DNA from: Nonomuraea sp. NBC_00507
GTDB taxonomy: Bacteria > Actinomycetota > Actinomycetes > Streptosporangiales > Streptosporangiaceae
Direction: 5' to 3'
Assembly: GCF_036013525.1 (NCBI RefSeq)
Contig: NZ_CP107853.1
Span: 4,712,001-4,776,000 of the forward strand
Length of the DNA stretch: 64,000 nucleotides
This document shows positions 23,460-32,462 of this stretch, piece by piece (the first letter of the stretch is position 1; each line of letters opens with the position of its first letter). The position numbers and the translations under genes are program-made. A model generated the notes under the pieces. It was given only the letters and a program-made list of their open reading frames with translations. It did no database searches and was not told the origin of the DNA.

Positions 23460-23471
23460 AAACTTTCGTTT
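23460..23471. promoter_or_regulatory. AAACTTTCGTTT operator, second transporter operon
   Basis: Exact copy of the inverted repeat at 16578-16589. It lies about 90 bases upstream of the binding-protein start, with the GAAGCGCTTC palindrome (23524-23533) between it and the gene. The operon contains its own LacI gene, a candidate for binding one of the two sites. Confidence 0.55.
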
Positions 23472-23558
23472 AACAACGTCCCTTGTGTTGCCGGAAACAT
23501 GTCATTAGTCTCGCGGCAACATAGAAGCGCTTCGACGACTTCGAAGGTGAACCCCCCC

Positions 23559-25223
23559 ATGAAACCCGAGTTGAACCGCAGAAGCTTCATCGGTGCCGCC
23601 GCGATGGCTCCTCTCCTCGCCGCCTGCAGCAGCGCACCTCAGCAGAAGCAGAAGGTCGGCACGAACACCAAGACCGGGCTCAAGGCGGCGCTCCCGTCCT
23701 ACGTGCCGAGCACCTCCGTCAAGGCGGACATCGCCTCCGTCACCGGCTCCGGCGGAGGGGTGACCGAACCCGGCTTCCTGTCCTACCCCTCCGGCGGGAT
23801 CGCCACGGTCCAGGGAGTGCCGGGCAAGGGCGGCAGCTACACCGCCGTCACCCCGCTCTGGGGCACGGTGCCGCCCACGAACAACTCCTTCTACCAGGCC
23901 ATGAACAAGGCCCTGGGCGCCACCCTCACCATGAAGCCGGCAGACGGCAACAACTACGACACCATCGTCACGCCGATGGCGGCGGCCAAGAAGCTGCCCG
24001 ACTGGATCCAGCTACCGAACTGGTGGAACGCCAAGTTCGGCACCGACCGGCTGGTCGGCACCCAGCTCGCCGATCTGACCCCGTACCTGGCCGGCGACAA
24101 GGTCAAGAAGTATCCCAACCTCGCCGCCATCCCCACCGGCGCCTGGCAGGCCTGCGTGTGGGGCGACAAGCTGTATGGCATCCCCTCCTTCTCCACCAAC
24201 TTCAGCGTCCCCGGCTACATCACCTACCGGCGGGACATCCTGGAGGCGAAGGGCATCACCCCCGACCAGGTGAAGTCCGTCGAGGACTACATGAACCTCG
24301 GCAAGGAACTGACCGACGCCAAGCGCGGCGTGTGGGCCTTCGACGACGTCTACACCTACATGGGCTTCGCCTGGGACATCCCGCTCAAGTGGAAGATCGA
24401 GGGCGGCAAGCTGATCCACAAGTACGAGCTGCCGCAGCTGCTCGAGGCGCTCGACTGGCATTACAAGCTGGCCAAGTCGGGCTACCTCCACCCGGACGCG
24501 ATCGCCGGACGGAACGCCGACGGCCTCGCCCGCTTCTACGCGGGCAAGGTGTTGATCGCCGGTGGGGGCGCCGGCGGCTGGCACCTCGCCGACCACGAGT
24601 CGGGCGTCGCTGCCGACAAGAACTACCGGCGGGGCGCCTTCGACTACATCTCCCACGACGGCAAGAGCCCCGGACGCATGTACATGGGCGAGGCGGCCCG
24701 CATCATCAGCTACCTCAACATCAACCTGAAGCCGGAGCAGATCGAGGAGTGCCTGGCGATCGCCAACTACCTGGCGGCGCCGTACGGCTCGGCCGAGTAC
24801 ACGCTGATCAACTTCGGAGCGGAGGGCGTCCACCACACGATGAAGGACGGCGTGCCGACCGCGACCGAGGACGGCAAGAAGTTCGTCCAGGCCTCGACCT
24901 TCCCCTTCCTGGCCTCGCCGCCCTTGGTCATCAGCAACCCCGGCGCCGACCAGGTCACCAAGGACTACGCGGCCTGGCAGGCCAAGAATGTTAACGCTCT
25001 CATCAAGCCGGTGTTCTGGAACATGAACATCAGCATGCCCCAGCAGATCTCCCTGCTGGAGACCTCGCAGGCCATCGACGACGCCATCAAGGACTGCTAC
25101 CACGGCAAGAAGACGGTCGCCGAGGTCCAGTCCGTCATCGACTCCTGGAAGAAGGGCGGCCTCGACCGGCTCAAGGGCTGGATGACCGAGAACGTGCTGA
25201 ACAAGTACGGCACGGGCCAGTGA
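23559..25223 (+). CDS. Oligosaccharide-binding lipoprotein, LplA/YtcQ type
   Basis: The 554-residue protein has a twin-arginine-like lipoprotein signal (LNRRSFIGAAAMAPLLAAC). The large binding domain is typical of LplA/YtcQ-group proteins (VTPMAAAKKLPDWIQLPNWW, WGDKLYGIPSFSTNF). This group often takes up complex plant oligosaccharides such as pectin or xyloglucan fragments. The ATG at 23559 follows GAAGGTGA; earlier in-frame starts would lie inside the duplicated promoter. It is the first gene of a nine-gene operon. Confidence 0.92.
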   Translation: MKPELNRRSFIGAAAMAPLLAACSSAPQQKQKVGTNTKTGLKAALPSYVPSTSVKADIASVTGSGGGVTEPGFLSYPSGGIATVQGVPGKGGSYTAVTPLWGTVPPTNNSFYQAMNKALGATLTMKPADGNNYDTIVTPMAAAKKLPDWIQLPNWWNAKFGTDRLVGTQLADLTPYLAGDKVKKYPNLAAIPTGAWQACVWGDKLYGIPSFSTNFSVPGYITYRRDILEAKGITPDQVKSVEDYMNLGKELTDAKRGVWAFDDVYTYMGFAWDIPLKWKIEGGKLIHKYELPQLLEALDWHYKLAKSGYLHPDAIAGRNADGLARFYAGKVLIAGGGAGGWHLADHESGVAADKNYRRGAFDYISHDGKSPGRMYMGEAARIISYLNINLKPEQIEECLAIANYLAAPYGSAEYTLINFGAEGVHHTMKDGVPTATEDGKKFVQASTFPFLASPPLVISNPGADQVTKDYAAWQAKNVNALIKPVFWNMNISMPQQISLLETSQAIDDAIKDCYHGKKTVAEVQSVIDSWKKGGLDRLKGWMTENVLNKYGTGQ

Positions 25224-26137
25224 ACGAGGGCCTGACCAGGCGGGACAGACTGCGGCGCGACCGATCCGTGCTGATCATGGTGGCGCCCGCAGTCGTCCTG
25301 CTGCTGATCTTCAACTACGCTCCGATGGTCGGCGTCATCACCGCCTTCCAGTACTACGACCCGCTGATCGGGATCTGGGACAGCGATTGGGCCGGCCTCG
25401 ACCAGTTCCAGCAGCTCTTCGCCGACTCGCGCTTCTGGCACGCGTTGAGTAACACGCTCTATCTGAGCTTCGTCCAGCTCATCCTCTTCTTCCCGATCCC
25501 GATCGTGCTGGCGATGCTGCTCAACTCGGTGCTCAGCGAGCGGGTGCGCAACTTCGTCCAGTCCGTCGTCTACCTGCCGCACTTCTTCTCGTGGGTGCTG
25601 GTCATCACGATCTTCCAGCAGATGCTGGGCGGCGCGGGCGCGCTCAACCAATGGTTGCGCTCGAACGATCTGGCCACCTGGGACGTGATGACCAATCCCG
25701 ACACCTTCGCGCTGCTGGTCACCTTTCAGGGCGTGTGGAAGGAGGCGGGCTGGGGGATCATCGTCTTCCTGGCCGCGCTGGCCGCCATCAACCCCGGCCT
25801 GTACGAGGCGGCCGCGGCGGACGGCGCCGGGCCCTGGCGGCGGATGTGGCACATCACCCTGCCGGGTCTGCGCGGAGTGATCGTGCTGATGCTGGTGCTG
25901 CGGCTCGGCGGCGCGCTCTCCGTCGGCTTCGAGCAGTTCCTCATCCAGCGCGATGCGGTCGGCCACGAGGCCGCGGAGGTGCTCGACACCTACGCCTTCT
26001 ACTACGGCATCGCCACGACGAACTACAGCTTCGGCGCGGCGGCGGGCCTGTTCAAGAGCGTGATCTCGCTCCTGCTCATCTGGGGCGCCAACAAGCTGGC
26101 GCATTCCTTCGGCGAGGACGGGTTGTACCGGAAATGA
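25220..26137 (+). CDS. ABC transporter permease, LplB type
   Basis: 305 residues from a GTG overlapping the binding-protein stop. Six membrane segments begin with VLIMVAPAVVLLLIFNYAP, the signature N-terminus of LplB permeases. The EAA loop is YEAAAADGAGPWRRMWHITL. It forms the membrane channel with the next gene; no ATPase is encoded nearby. Confidence 0.93.
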   Translation: MNEGLTRRDRLRRDRSVLIMVAPAVVLLLIFNYAPMVGVITAFQYYDPLIGIWDSDWAGLDQFQQLFADSRFWHALSNTLYLSFVQLILFFPIPIVLAMLLNSVLSERVRNFVQSVVYLPHFFSWVLVITIFQQMLGGAGALNQWLRSNDLATWDVMTNPDTFALLVTFQGVWKEAGWGIIVFLAALAAINPGLYEAAAADGAGPWRRMWHITLPGLRGVIVLMLVLRLGGALSVGFEQFLIQRDAVGHEAAEVLDTYAFYYGIATTNYSFGAAAGLFKSVISLLLIWGANKLAHSFGEDGLYRK

Positions 26138-27033
26138 GTCAAAGACCAAGTTGGCAGGAGCCGCCAACCCTGGCCGGCCAGTCAACCAAGGGCGTCACCC
26201 TCGGTGGGGTGCTGCTGATCGTGCTGGTTCCGCTGTGGATCGTGGTGCTGACCAGCCTGTCCACCAAGGGCGCCATCAACCGGGCCGGCGGTCTGGTGAT
26301 CTGGCCCGACGGGATCACCTTCGAGGCGTATGAGGAGATGCTGAAGGGCTCGACCGTGCGCACCGCGCTGCTGGTGAGCCTCGGCATCACCATCATCGGC
26401 ACGGCGATCTCCATGGTCGTTTCCGTCCTGTGCGCCTACGGCCTGTCGCGATCGGGCTCGTTCGCGCACCGCTTCATCCTGGTGCTGCTGATCGTGACGA
26501 TGTTCGTCGGCGGCGGCCTCATCCCGACGTTCCTGGTGGTGACCGGGCTGGGCGGCTACGGACAGTGGTGGGCGCTGATCCTCCCGGGCGCGGTCTCGGT
26601 CTTCAACATCCTGATCCTCCGCTCCTTCTACTCGAGCACCGCCGCCGAACTGATGGACGCGGCCCGGATCGACGGAGCGAGTGACTGGCGGATCCTCTGG
26701 TCCGTCATCCTGCCCACCTCGCGGGCGGTGACCGCGGTGATCGCCCTCTTCTACGCCGTCGGCTACTGGAACTCCTTCTTCAACGTCATGCTCTACATGC
26801 CGACGGAGAGCGAGAAGTGGCCGCTGCAATATGTGCTGCTGACCTACGTCAACCGCGGCGTCGGCATGCCCGGCTCGGTCAACGCCGGTTTCGGCATGGC
26901 GCACTCGCAGACCGCGCCGCTGTCCTTGCAGATGGCCGTGGTGGTCCTCACCCTGGTGCCGCTCGTGATCGTCTATCCGTTCGTGCAGAAGCACTTCCGG
27001 ACCGGCGTCCTGACCGGCGCCATCAAGGGCTGA
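26134..27033 (+). CDS. ABC transporter permease, LplC/YtcP type
   Basis: 299 residues from an ATG overlapping the preceding stop. Features are LGGVLLIVLVPLWIVVLTSL as the first membrane segment, LMDAARIDGASDWRILWSVI as the EAA loop, and the ending FVQKHFRTGVLTGAIKG that is highly typical of YtcP/LplC permeases. It works with the LplB-type permease. Confidence 0.93.
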   Translation: MSQRPSWQEPPTLAGQSTKGVTLGGVLLIVLVPLWIVVLTSLSTKGAINRAGGLVIWPDGITFEAYEEMLKGSTVRTALLVSLGITIIGTAISMVVSVLCAYGLSRSGSFAHRFILVLLIVTMFVGGGLIPTFLVVTGLGGYGQWWALILPGAVSVFNILILRSFYSSTAAELMDAARIDGASDWRILWSVILPTSRAVTAVIALFYAVGYWNSFFNVMLYMPTESEKWPLQYVLLTYVNRGVGMPGSVNAGFGMAHSQTAPLSLQMAVVVLTLVPLVIVYPFVQKHFRTGVLTGAIKG

Positions 27034-27036
27034 GGC

Positions 27037-28134
27037 ATGGCGACCGAGCGCAGCGAGGGCGCCGAATCACCGCAGCGACTTGGTCGCCTGCCCGACGGAT
27101 GGGGGCAGGCGACCATAGCCGACGTGGCCAGGGCCGCGGGTGTCTCCCCGAGCACGGTCAGCTACACCCTCAGCGGCAAGCGCCCGGTCTCCGCCGAGAC
27201 CCGGCGGCGGGTCGAGCGTGCGGTGGCCGAGCTCGGATATCACCCCAACGCCGGGGCCCGGGCGCTGGCCGGCCGGCGCTCGCACATCCTCGCCCTGGCC
27301 GTGCCGCTCCGCACCGACGTGTACGTGCCGATCATGATGGAGATCGCCACCTCCGTCGCCGTGGCCGCCCGCAGGCATGGCTACGACGTCCTGCTGATCA
27401 CCAACGACGAGGGCCCCGATGGCATCCGTCGGCTCGCCGCGAGCGGCCTGGCCGAGGGCGTCATCCTCATGGACGTCGAGCTGGACGACAGGCGCATCCC
27501 GACGCTGGGAGACCTGCAGGCGGCACTCATCGGCCTGCCCGACGATCCGAGCGGGCTGTCCTGCGTCGACAACGACTTCCAGGCCGCGGGCGCGCTGTGC
27601 GCGGATCATCTGGCTGACCTGGGTCACCGGGACGTCGCCTTCATCGGCTATGCCCCCGGCACATACCAGCGCCACGCGGGTTACGCCGAGCGTACCCTCG
27701 CAGGGTTCCGCGCGCGTGCGAAGGAGCGCGGTCTGCGATTCCTGCACCGTCCATGCGAGGGCACCTATGAGGGCGCCGCAGGTACGCTCGGCCGCATCCT
27801 GTCCGACAGGCCTCACACGACCGGCTTCGTCGTGCAGAACGAGGGAGCCATCGGGCCGCTGCTCAGCCTCCTGCGCACCAGCGGGCGGACCGTTCCCGAG
27901 GACGCGTCGGTGATCGCCCTGTGCCCCGATCACCTGGCTGAGCAGCACGCACCGGCCCTCACAGCGGTGACCGGCCCGGCGAAGGAGCTCGGGCGCATCG
28001 CTGTCGAGCAGGTCATGTCCCGGATCTCCGCATCCACGCGCGGCGAGCAGCCCACCGACGAACTCGTGCTGCTCACCCCCACCCTGACCGTCCGGGAGAG
28101 CACCGGACCGGTCCCGGAACACAGCCTCATCTAG
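27037..28134 (+). CDS. LacI-family repressor, second (inside the hemicellulose operon)
   Basis: 365 residues with HTH TIADVARAAGVSPSTVSYTL and hinge LGYHPNAGARALAG, then a sugar-sensor domain (FIGYAPGTYQRHAGYAERTL). The N-terminal 25 residues before the HTH are an unstructured extension. It starts three bases after the permease gene, so it is co-transcribed with the genes it likely controls; the palindromes before the operon are candidate sites. The second helix (STVSYTLSGKRPVS) has Tyr instead of the common Arg after TVS. Confidence 0.9.
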   Translation: MATERSEGAESPQRLGRLPDGWGQATIADVARAAGVSPSTVSYTLSGKRPVSAETRRRVERAVAELGYHPNAGARALAGRRSHILALAVPLRTDVYVPIMMEIATSVAVAARRHGYDVLLITNDEGPDGIRRLAASGLAEGVILMDVELDDRRIPTLGDLQAALIGLPDDPSGLSCVDNDFQAAGALCADHLADLGHRDVAFIGYAPGTYQRHAGYAERTLAGFRARAKERGLRFLHRPCEGTYEGAAGTLGRILSDRPHTTGFVVQNEGAIGPLLSLLRTSGRTVPEDASVIALCPDHLAEQHAPALTAVTGPAKELGRIAVEQVMSRISASTRGEQPTDELVLLTPTLTVRESTGPVPEHSLI

Positions 28135-28145
28135 GAGCACTTCGT

Positions 28146-28460
28146 ATGTCCCCGCATTTCCGCGACCTCGGCGAGGCCCTGGAATGGCGTGCCAAGGGTG
28201 AGACCCTGCGCGTCGAGGCGTGGGGCCCGGACGCGCTCTTCCTGCTGGGTCCCGACCTCCTCATCGCCCCGGTCACCGAGGCCGGAGCCCGTGAGCGCGC
28301 CGTCCACCTGCCGGCCGGAGCCCGATGGACCGACGCATGGACCGGCGAGGAACACGACGGCGGGCGGACGGTCAGCGTCGCCGCCCCGCTCGAGCGCATC
28401 CCGCTCTTCCTCCGCGACGGAGCCCGGCTCCCGATCCGAAACCGAAAGGACCAGGCATGA
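28146..28460 (+). pseudogene. GH31 alpha-xylosidase-like relic with internal deletion of the catalytic core
   Basis: Residues 1-31 (ALEWRAKGETLRVEAWGPDA) match the N-terminal beta-sandwich start of GH31 alpha-xylosidase/alpha-glucosidase proteins. The next residue continues directly with the C-terminal domain: LLGPDLLIAPVTEAG, then AGARWTDAWTGEEHDGG and IPLFLRDGARLPI. The entire barrel, including both catalytic Asp, is missing, about 600 residues by family length. The frame, ribosome site (GGAG) and overlap with the next start (ATGA) are intact, so it may still be translated and preserve coupling to the GH42 gene. GH31 alpha-xylosidase is the enzyme expected in a xyloglucan locus. Confidence 0.8.
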
Positions 28461-30439
28461 CGTCCCGCCACCTGATCGACCGGCTCGGCGGCCTCGCCTT
28501 CGGCGGCGACTACAACCCCGAGCAGTGGGACGAACCGGTCTGGAAGGAAGACGACACGCTGATGCGCCGCGCCAGGGTCAACCTGGCCACCGTCGGCGTC
28601 TTCTCCTGGGCTCTTCTGGAGCCGGAGGAGGGCCGCTACGACTTCGCCTGGCTCGACGCCCACCTCGACCGGCTCCACGCCAACGGGGTGGCCGTGGACC
28701 TGGCCACTCCCACCGCCTCTCCGCCACCGTGGTTCACCCTGGCCCACCCGGACGCCCTGCCGGTCGCACCGGACGGCACCCGGCTCACCCACGGCAGCCG
28801 CGACACCTACTGCCTGGCCGCCCCCGCCTACCGCAACGCCGCGGCGCGCATCGCCACGGCACTCGCCGAGCGGTACGGCGACCACCCGGCGGTCGCGATG
28901 TGGCACGTGCACAACGAGTACACCACGCTCTGCTGGTGCGACCACACCGCCGTCGCCTTCCGGGACTGGTTGCGTGCCCGTCACGGCTCACTTGAGGCGC
29001 TCAACGAGGCGTGGGGCACGGCATTCTGGAGCCAGCACTACAGCGCCTGGGAGCAGGTGCTGCCTCCGCGTGCCACCCAGTGGCACCGCAACCCCGGCCA
29101 TACTCTCGACTTCCGGCGCTTCTGGTCCGACACGGTCCTCGCCGCCTACCGGGAACAGCGCGACGCGATCCGCGCTCGCAGCGACCGGCCGGTGACGACC
29201 AACATGATGCTCCCCGGCTATCAGAACCTGGACCTGTGGGCCTTGGGCCGGGAGGTCGACCTGGTCACCATCGACCACTACCCGAGCGCGCCGGGTCTGG
29301 ACGCCGCCGCGGACACCGCCTTCGGCGCCGACCGCGCCCGCTCCTTCGCGGGCGGCCGTCCCTGGCTGCTGATGGAGCAGGGCACCAACACCGTCTACGA
29401 CGGCGACCGCACTCTGGGCAAGGAGCCGGGCGAGATCCTGCGTCACACGCTCGGCCACATCGCCCGTGGCTCGGAGGGCGCCCTGTTCTTCCAGTGGCGG
29501 CAATCCCGTGCCGGGGCCGAGCAGTGGCACTCGGCGATGCTCCCGCACGCCGGCGCGGACAGCAGGATCTTCCATGAGGTCCAGGCGGCGGGAGCGGCCG
29601 TCGCACGTCTTGGCGAGCTCGCGGGCTCGACGGTCACCGCGCAGGTGGCCGTGCTGCACGACTCGGACGCCTGGTGGGCGCTGGAGTCCGACGGCCTGCC
29701 GTCGGCGGACCTCGACTATCACGCGACCCTGCGTCGCGCCCACCGGGCACTGTGGGATGCCGGCGTCACGGTCGACTTCGCCCATCCCGAACACGACCTC
29801 AGCCGTTACCGGCTGGTCGTCGCTCCAGCCCTGTTCCTGCTCTCCGACGCCGGCGCCGCGAATCTGCGCCGCTACGTCGCCGACGGAGGGACGCTGCTCG
29901 TCCAGTACTTCAGCGGCTTCGTCGACGACCGCCTCCATGCCCGCCTCGGCGGCTACCCCGCCATGCCGCTGCGCGAAGCGCTGGGCGTTCGCGTCGAGGA
30001 ACACCGGTCCCTCCGGCGGGACGAGGGGATCGTCCTGTCGGACGGCACACACGGCACCATCTGGAGCGAGTCCCTGCGCACTGAGGGCGCCGAGGCGTTG
30101 GTCACCTACACCCACGGCATGCTCGCGGCAAAGCCCGCACTGACCCGTCACCACTTCGGCGCGGGCCTAGGCTGGTACCTCTCGACACGTCTCGACGATA
30201 CGGGTTACGCCGCCCTCATCGGCAGGCTTCTCGACGAGACCGGGGTCAACCCGGAACTTCCCGGCCTCGAATCCGTCACCCGGCACGCTCCGGACGGCAC
30301 CCGGTGGCAGTTCGTCCTCAACCACGGCGCCTACGCCGTCAGCCTGCCCGAGCCCGCCCACGACCTGCTGACTGGCGCTCCCGTGGACGAGCTGCCACCA
30401 GGCGGCTGCGCCGTACTGAAGCACGGGAAGACCCAGTGA
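28457..30439 (+). CDS. Glycoside hydrolase family 42 beta-galactosidase, second
   Basis: 660 residues. The GH42 barrel starts at GLAFGGDYNPEQWDEPVW; acid/base Glu near 154 (MWHVHNEYTT) and nucleophile Glu near 307 (PWLLMEQGTN). The trimerisation domain and C-terminal strand domain are complete. It differs clearly from the first GH42 in the window, which lacks the FGGDYNPEQW form, so the two are distinct subfamilies rather than a recent duplication. It is cytoplasmic and its start overlaps the GH31 relic. Confidence 0.93.
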   Translation: MTSRHLIDRLGGLAFGGDYNPEQWDEPVWKEDDTLMRRARVNLATVGVFSWALLEPEEGRYDFAWLDAHLDRLHANGVAVDLATPTASPPPWFTLAHPDALPVAPDGTRLTHGSRDTYCLAAPAYRNAAARIATALAERYGDHPAVAMWHVHNEYTTLCWCDHTAVAFRDWLRARHGSLEALNEAWGTAFWSQHYSAWEQVLPPRATQWHRNPGHTLDFRRFWSDTVLAAYREQRDAIRARSDRPVTTNMMLPGYQNLDLWALGREVDLVTIDHYPSAPGLDAAADTAFGADRARSFAGGRPWLLMEQGTNTVYDGDRTLGKEPGEILRHTLGHIARGSEGALFFQWRQSRAGAEQWHSAMLPHAGADSRIFHEVQAAGAAVARLGELAGSTVTAQVAVLHDSDAWWALESDGLPSADLDYHATLRRAHRALWDAGVTVDFAHPEHDLSRYRLVVAPALFLLSDAGAANLRRYVADGGTLLVQYFSGFVDDRLHARLGGYPAMPLREALGVRVEEHRSLRRDEGIVLSDGTHGTIWSESLRTEGAEALVTYTHGMLAAKPALTRHHFGAGLGWYLSTRLDDTGYAALIGRLLDETGVNPELPGLESVTRHAPDGTRWQFVLNHGAYAVSLPEPAHDLLTGAPVDELPPGGCAVLKHGKTQ

Positions 30440-32448
30440 CCAGAATCACCTGGGGCCACGACGCCTTACGACTCGAGATCAGTGACGCTCGCCTGACCTA
30501 CTTCGGCCCGCCCGGCGGCGAGCGCCACCGGGCGCCGCTGCCCCTGCTGGAGGTGACCGCGACCGGGCACGGCCACCACTGGTCCAGCCACCGGCTCATC
30601 GACACCGCCATCGGCGCGCGGATGCGCTACCGGCGGCACCACGCCACCGACGACGTGCTCACCGTCGAGCTGCACGACCCGGAGAGCGGTCTTGCCGCAG
30701 AGGTGATCTACCGGTCGCCGGACAGTCTGCCTGTGCTTCGCAGCGAGGTGATCCTCCGGAATGAAGGCGAGCACACGCTGATCCTGGAGTCAGTCACCTC
30801 GCTCGTGGTCAGTGGTCTCGCCGTGGACACCACGGACCTGCTGTGGGCCGACAACGACTGGCTCGCCGAATACCGGTGGCAACGCAGGCCGCTGCGCCTC
30901 ACCTCGCCCCAGCTCAACGGCCGGATCCGGTACGGCAACGGCAAGGGCTGTTTCACCCTGGCCGGGCAGGGCGTCTGGTCGAGCTGCGGCCACGTCCCGA
31001 TGGGCGGCCTGGCCGACCGCCAGACCGGGCGCACGTGGCTGTGGCAGATCGAGCACAACGGCGGCGGCTGGCGCTGGGAGTGCGGGGAGCGCGAGGACGT
31101 GGCCTACGTGGCGCTGTCCGGACCCAGCGACACCCACCACGGCTGGCGCCACCCGCTGGCACCCGGAGAGGCCTTCCGCACCGTGCCCGTCGCGCTCGCC
31201 GTGGATATCGGCGACGAAGCGTTCGCCGCGCTGACCCGCTACCGCCGGGCCATCCGCCGCCCACACCCGGACCACCAGCGGCTGCCCGTCATCTTCAACG
31301 ACTACATGAACTGCCTGATGGGCGACCCCACGACGGCCAAGCTCCTCCCCTTGATCGACGCGGCAGCAGAGGCCGGGGCGGAGTACTTCGTCATCGACGC
31401 GGGCTGGTACGCCGACGCGGACGATGACTGGTGGGGCGGCGTCGGCGCCTGGGAGCCGTCCACCTCCCGTTTCCCCGGCGAACGAGGCATCCACGCGGTC
31501 CTGGACCGGGTCCGGGAACGCAGCATGGTCCCGGGTCTGTGGCTTGAGCCGGAAGTGATCGGCGTTCGCAGCCCGCTCGCCGAGTCCCTGCCTGACGAGG
31601 CGTTCTTCCGCCGCGACGGCATCCGCGTCACCGACACCCACCGGCACCACCTGGACCTGCGCCACCCCGCCGCCCGAGCCCACCTCGACCGTGTCGTGGA
31701 CCGCCTGGTCGGCGAGCTGGGCATCGGCTACCTCAAGCTGGACCACAACATCGACCCCGGCTCCGGCACGAGCAGCCGTCCCGGCGAGACCCCCGCGGCC
31801 GGGCTGCTCGGCCACAATCGCGCCCATCTCGACTGGCTCGACGGCATCCTGGACCGGCACCCGCACCTGGTGGTGGAGAACTGTGCCTCCGGAGGCATGC
31901 GCTCGGACTACGCGCTGCTGTCCCGGCTGCAGGTGCAGTCCACCAGCGACCAGCAGAATCTCGAGCGCTACGCGCCCATCGCGGCCTCCGCGCCCACCAC
32001 CGTCCCTCCCGAGCAGGGCGCCGTCTGGGCCTATCCGCAGCCCGAGGACTCGCTGGATGAGGTGGCCTTCACCATGATCAGCGCGCTTCTCGGCCGGATC
32101 CACCTGTCCGGCCGCATCGCGGACCTCGATCCCGACGCCCGCGCCCTCGTCCACGAGGCCGTCGCCGTCTACAAGGCCATCCGGGCCGACCTGCCGCAGG
32201 CCGTACCCTCCTGGCCACTCGGCCTCCCTGGCTGGGACGACCCGTGGGTCGCGCTCGCCATGCAGGCCCCGACGGCCACCTATCTCGCCGTCTGGCGGCG
32301 TGGCGCCGAAGCCACCCTCCGCCTGCCGTACCCGCACCGCGCGGAACTGCTCTATCCCTCCAGCAGCAAGGCGGTGATCGGGCAGGACCCGCAGCTCACC
32401 GTGACCCTGACCACCGCTCCGTCAGCAGTGCTGCTGCGCCTCCCATGA
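30436..32448 (+). CDS. Glycoside hydrolase family 36-like alpha-galactosidase
   Basis: 670 residues from a GTG overlapping the GH42 stop. An N-terminal beta-supersandwich is followed by a barrel with FVIDAGWY, PGLWLEPEVIG, nucleophile Asp near 436 (YLKLDHN), ENCASGGMRSD and a likely acid/base Asp near 505 (QSTSDQQ). This pattern is that of GH36 (melibiase) enzymes removing terminal alpha-galactose, though the active-site sequence departs from classical members and another alpha-glycoside cannot be excluded. There is no signal peptide. It is part of the nine-gene operon. Confidence 0.88.
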   Translation: MTRITWGHDALRLEISDARLTYFGPPGGERHRAPLPLLEVTATGHGHHWSSHRLIDTAIGARMRYRRHHATDDVLTVELHDPESGLAAEVIYRSPDSLPVLRSEVILRNEGEHTLILESVTSLVVSGLAVDTTDLLWADNDWLAEYRWQRRPLRLTSPQLNGRIRYGNGKGCFTLAGQGVWSSCGHVPMGGLADRQTGRTWLWQIEHNGGGWRWECGEREDVAYVALSGPSDTHHGWRHPLAPGEAFRTVPVALAVDIGDEAFAALTRYRRAIRRPHPDHQRLPVIFNDYMNCLMGDPTTAKLLPLIDAAAEAGAEYFVIDAGWYADADDDWWGGVGAWEPSTSRFPGERGIHAVLDRVRERSMVPGLWLEPEVIGVRSPLAESLPDEAFFRRDGIRVTDTHRHHLDLRHPAARAHLDRVVDRLVGELGIGYLKLDHNIDPGSGTSSRPGETPAAGLLGHNRAHLDWLDGILDRHPHLVVENCASGGMRSDYALLSRLQVQSTSDQQNLERYAPIAASAPTTVPPEQGAVWAYPQPEDSLDEVAFTMISALLGRIHLSGRIADLDPDARALVHEAVAVYKAIRADLPQAVPSWPLGLPGWDDPWVALAMQAPTATYLAVWRRGAEATLRLPYPHRAELLYPSSSKAVIGQDPQLTVTLTTAPSAVLLRLP

Positions 32449-32462
32449 AAGGACCACACGGG

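Larger units (their letters stand above)
23247..23540. repeat. Duplicated copy of the GH3 promoter region
   Basis: This segment matches 16365-16660 over about 290 bases with only scattered differences. The shared sequence includes the AAACTTTCGTTT and GAAGCGCTTC palindromes, the GGAAACATGTCAT block and the first codons of GH3 on the minus strand. It now supplies the upstream region of the second transporter operon on the plus strand. Confidence 0.85.

Noticed and set aside
23397..23558. N-terminal extension of the second sugar-binding protein (54 residues)
   Set aside because: It would lie in the duplicated promoter region and precede a complete lipoprotein signal; the ATG at 23559 has a ribosome site.
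32445..32462. ATG overlapping the GH36 stop as the GH43 start
   Set aside because: The overlap pattern fits the operon, but it has no ribosome site, while GTG 32463 follows AAAGGA at normal spacing; kept only as an alternative.
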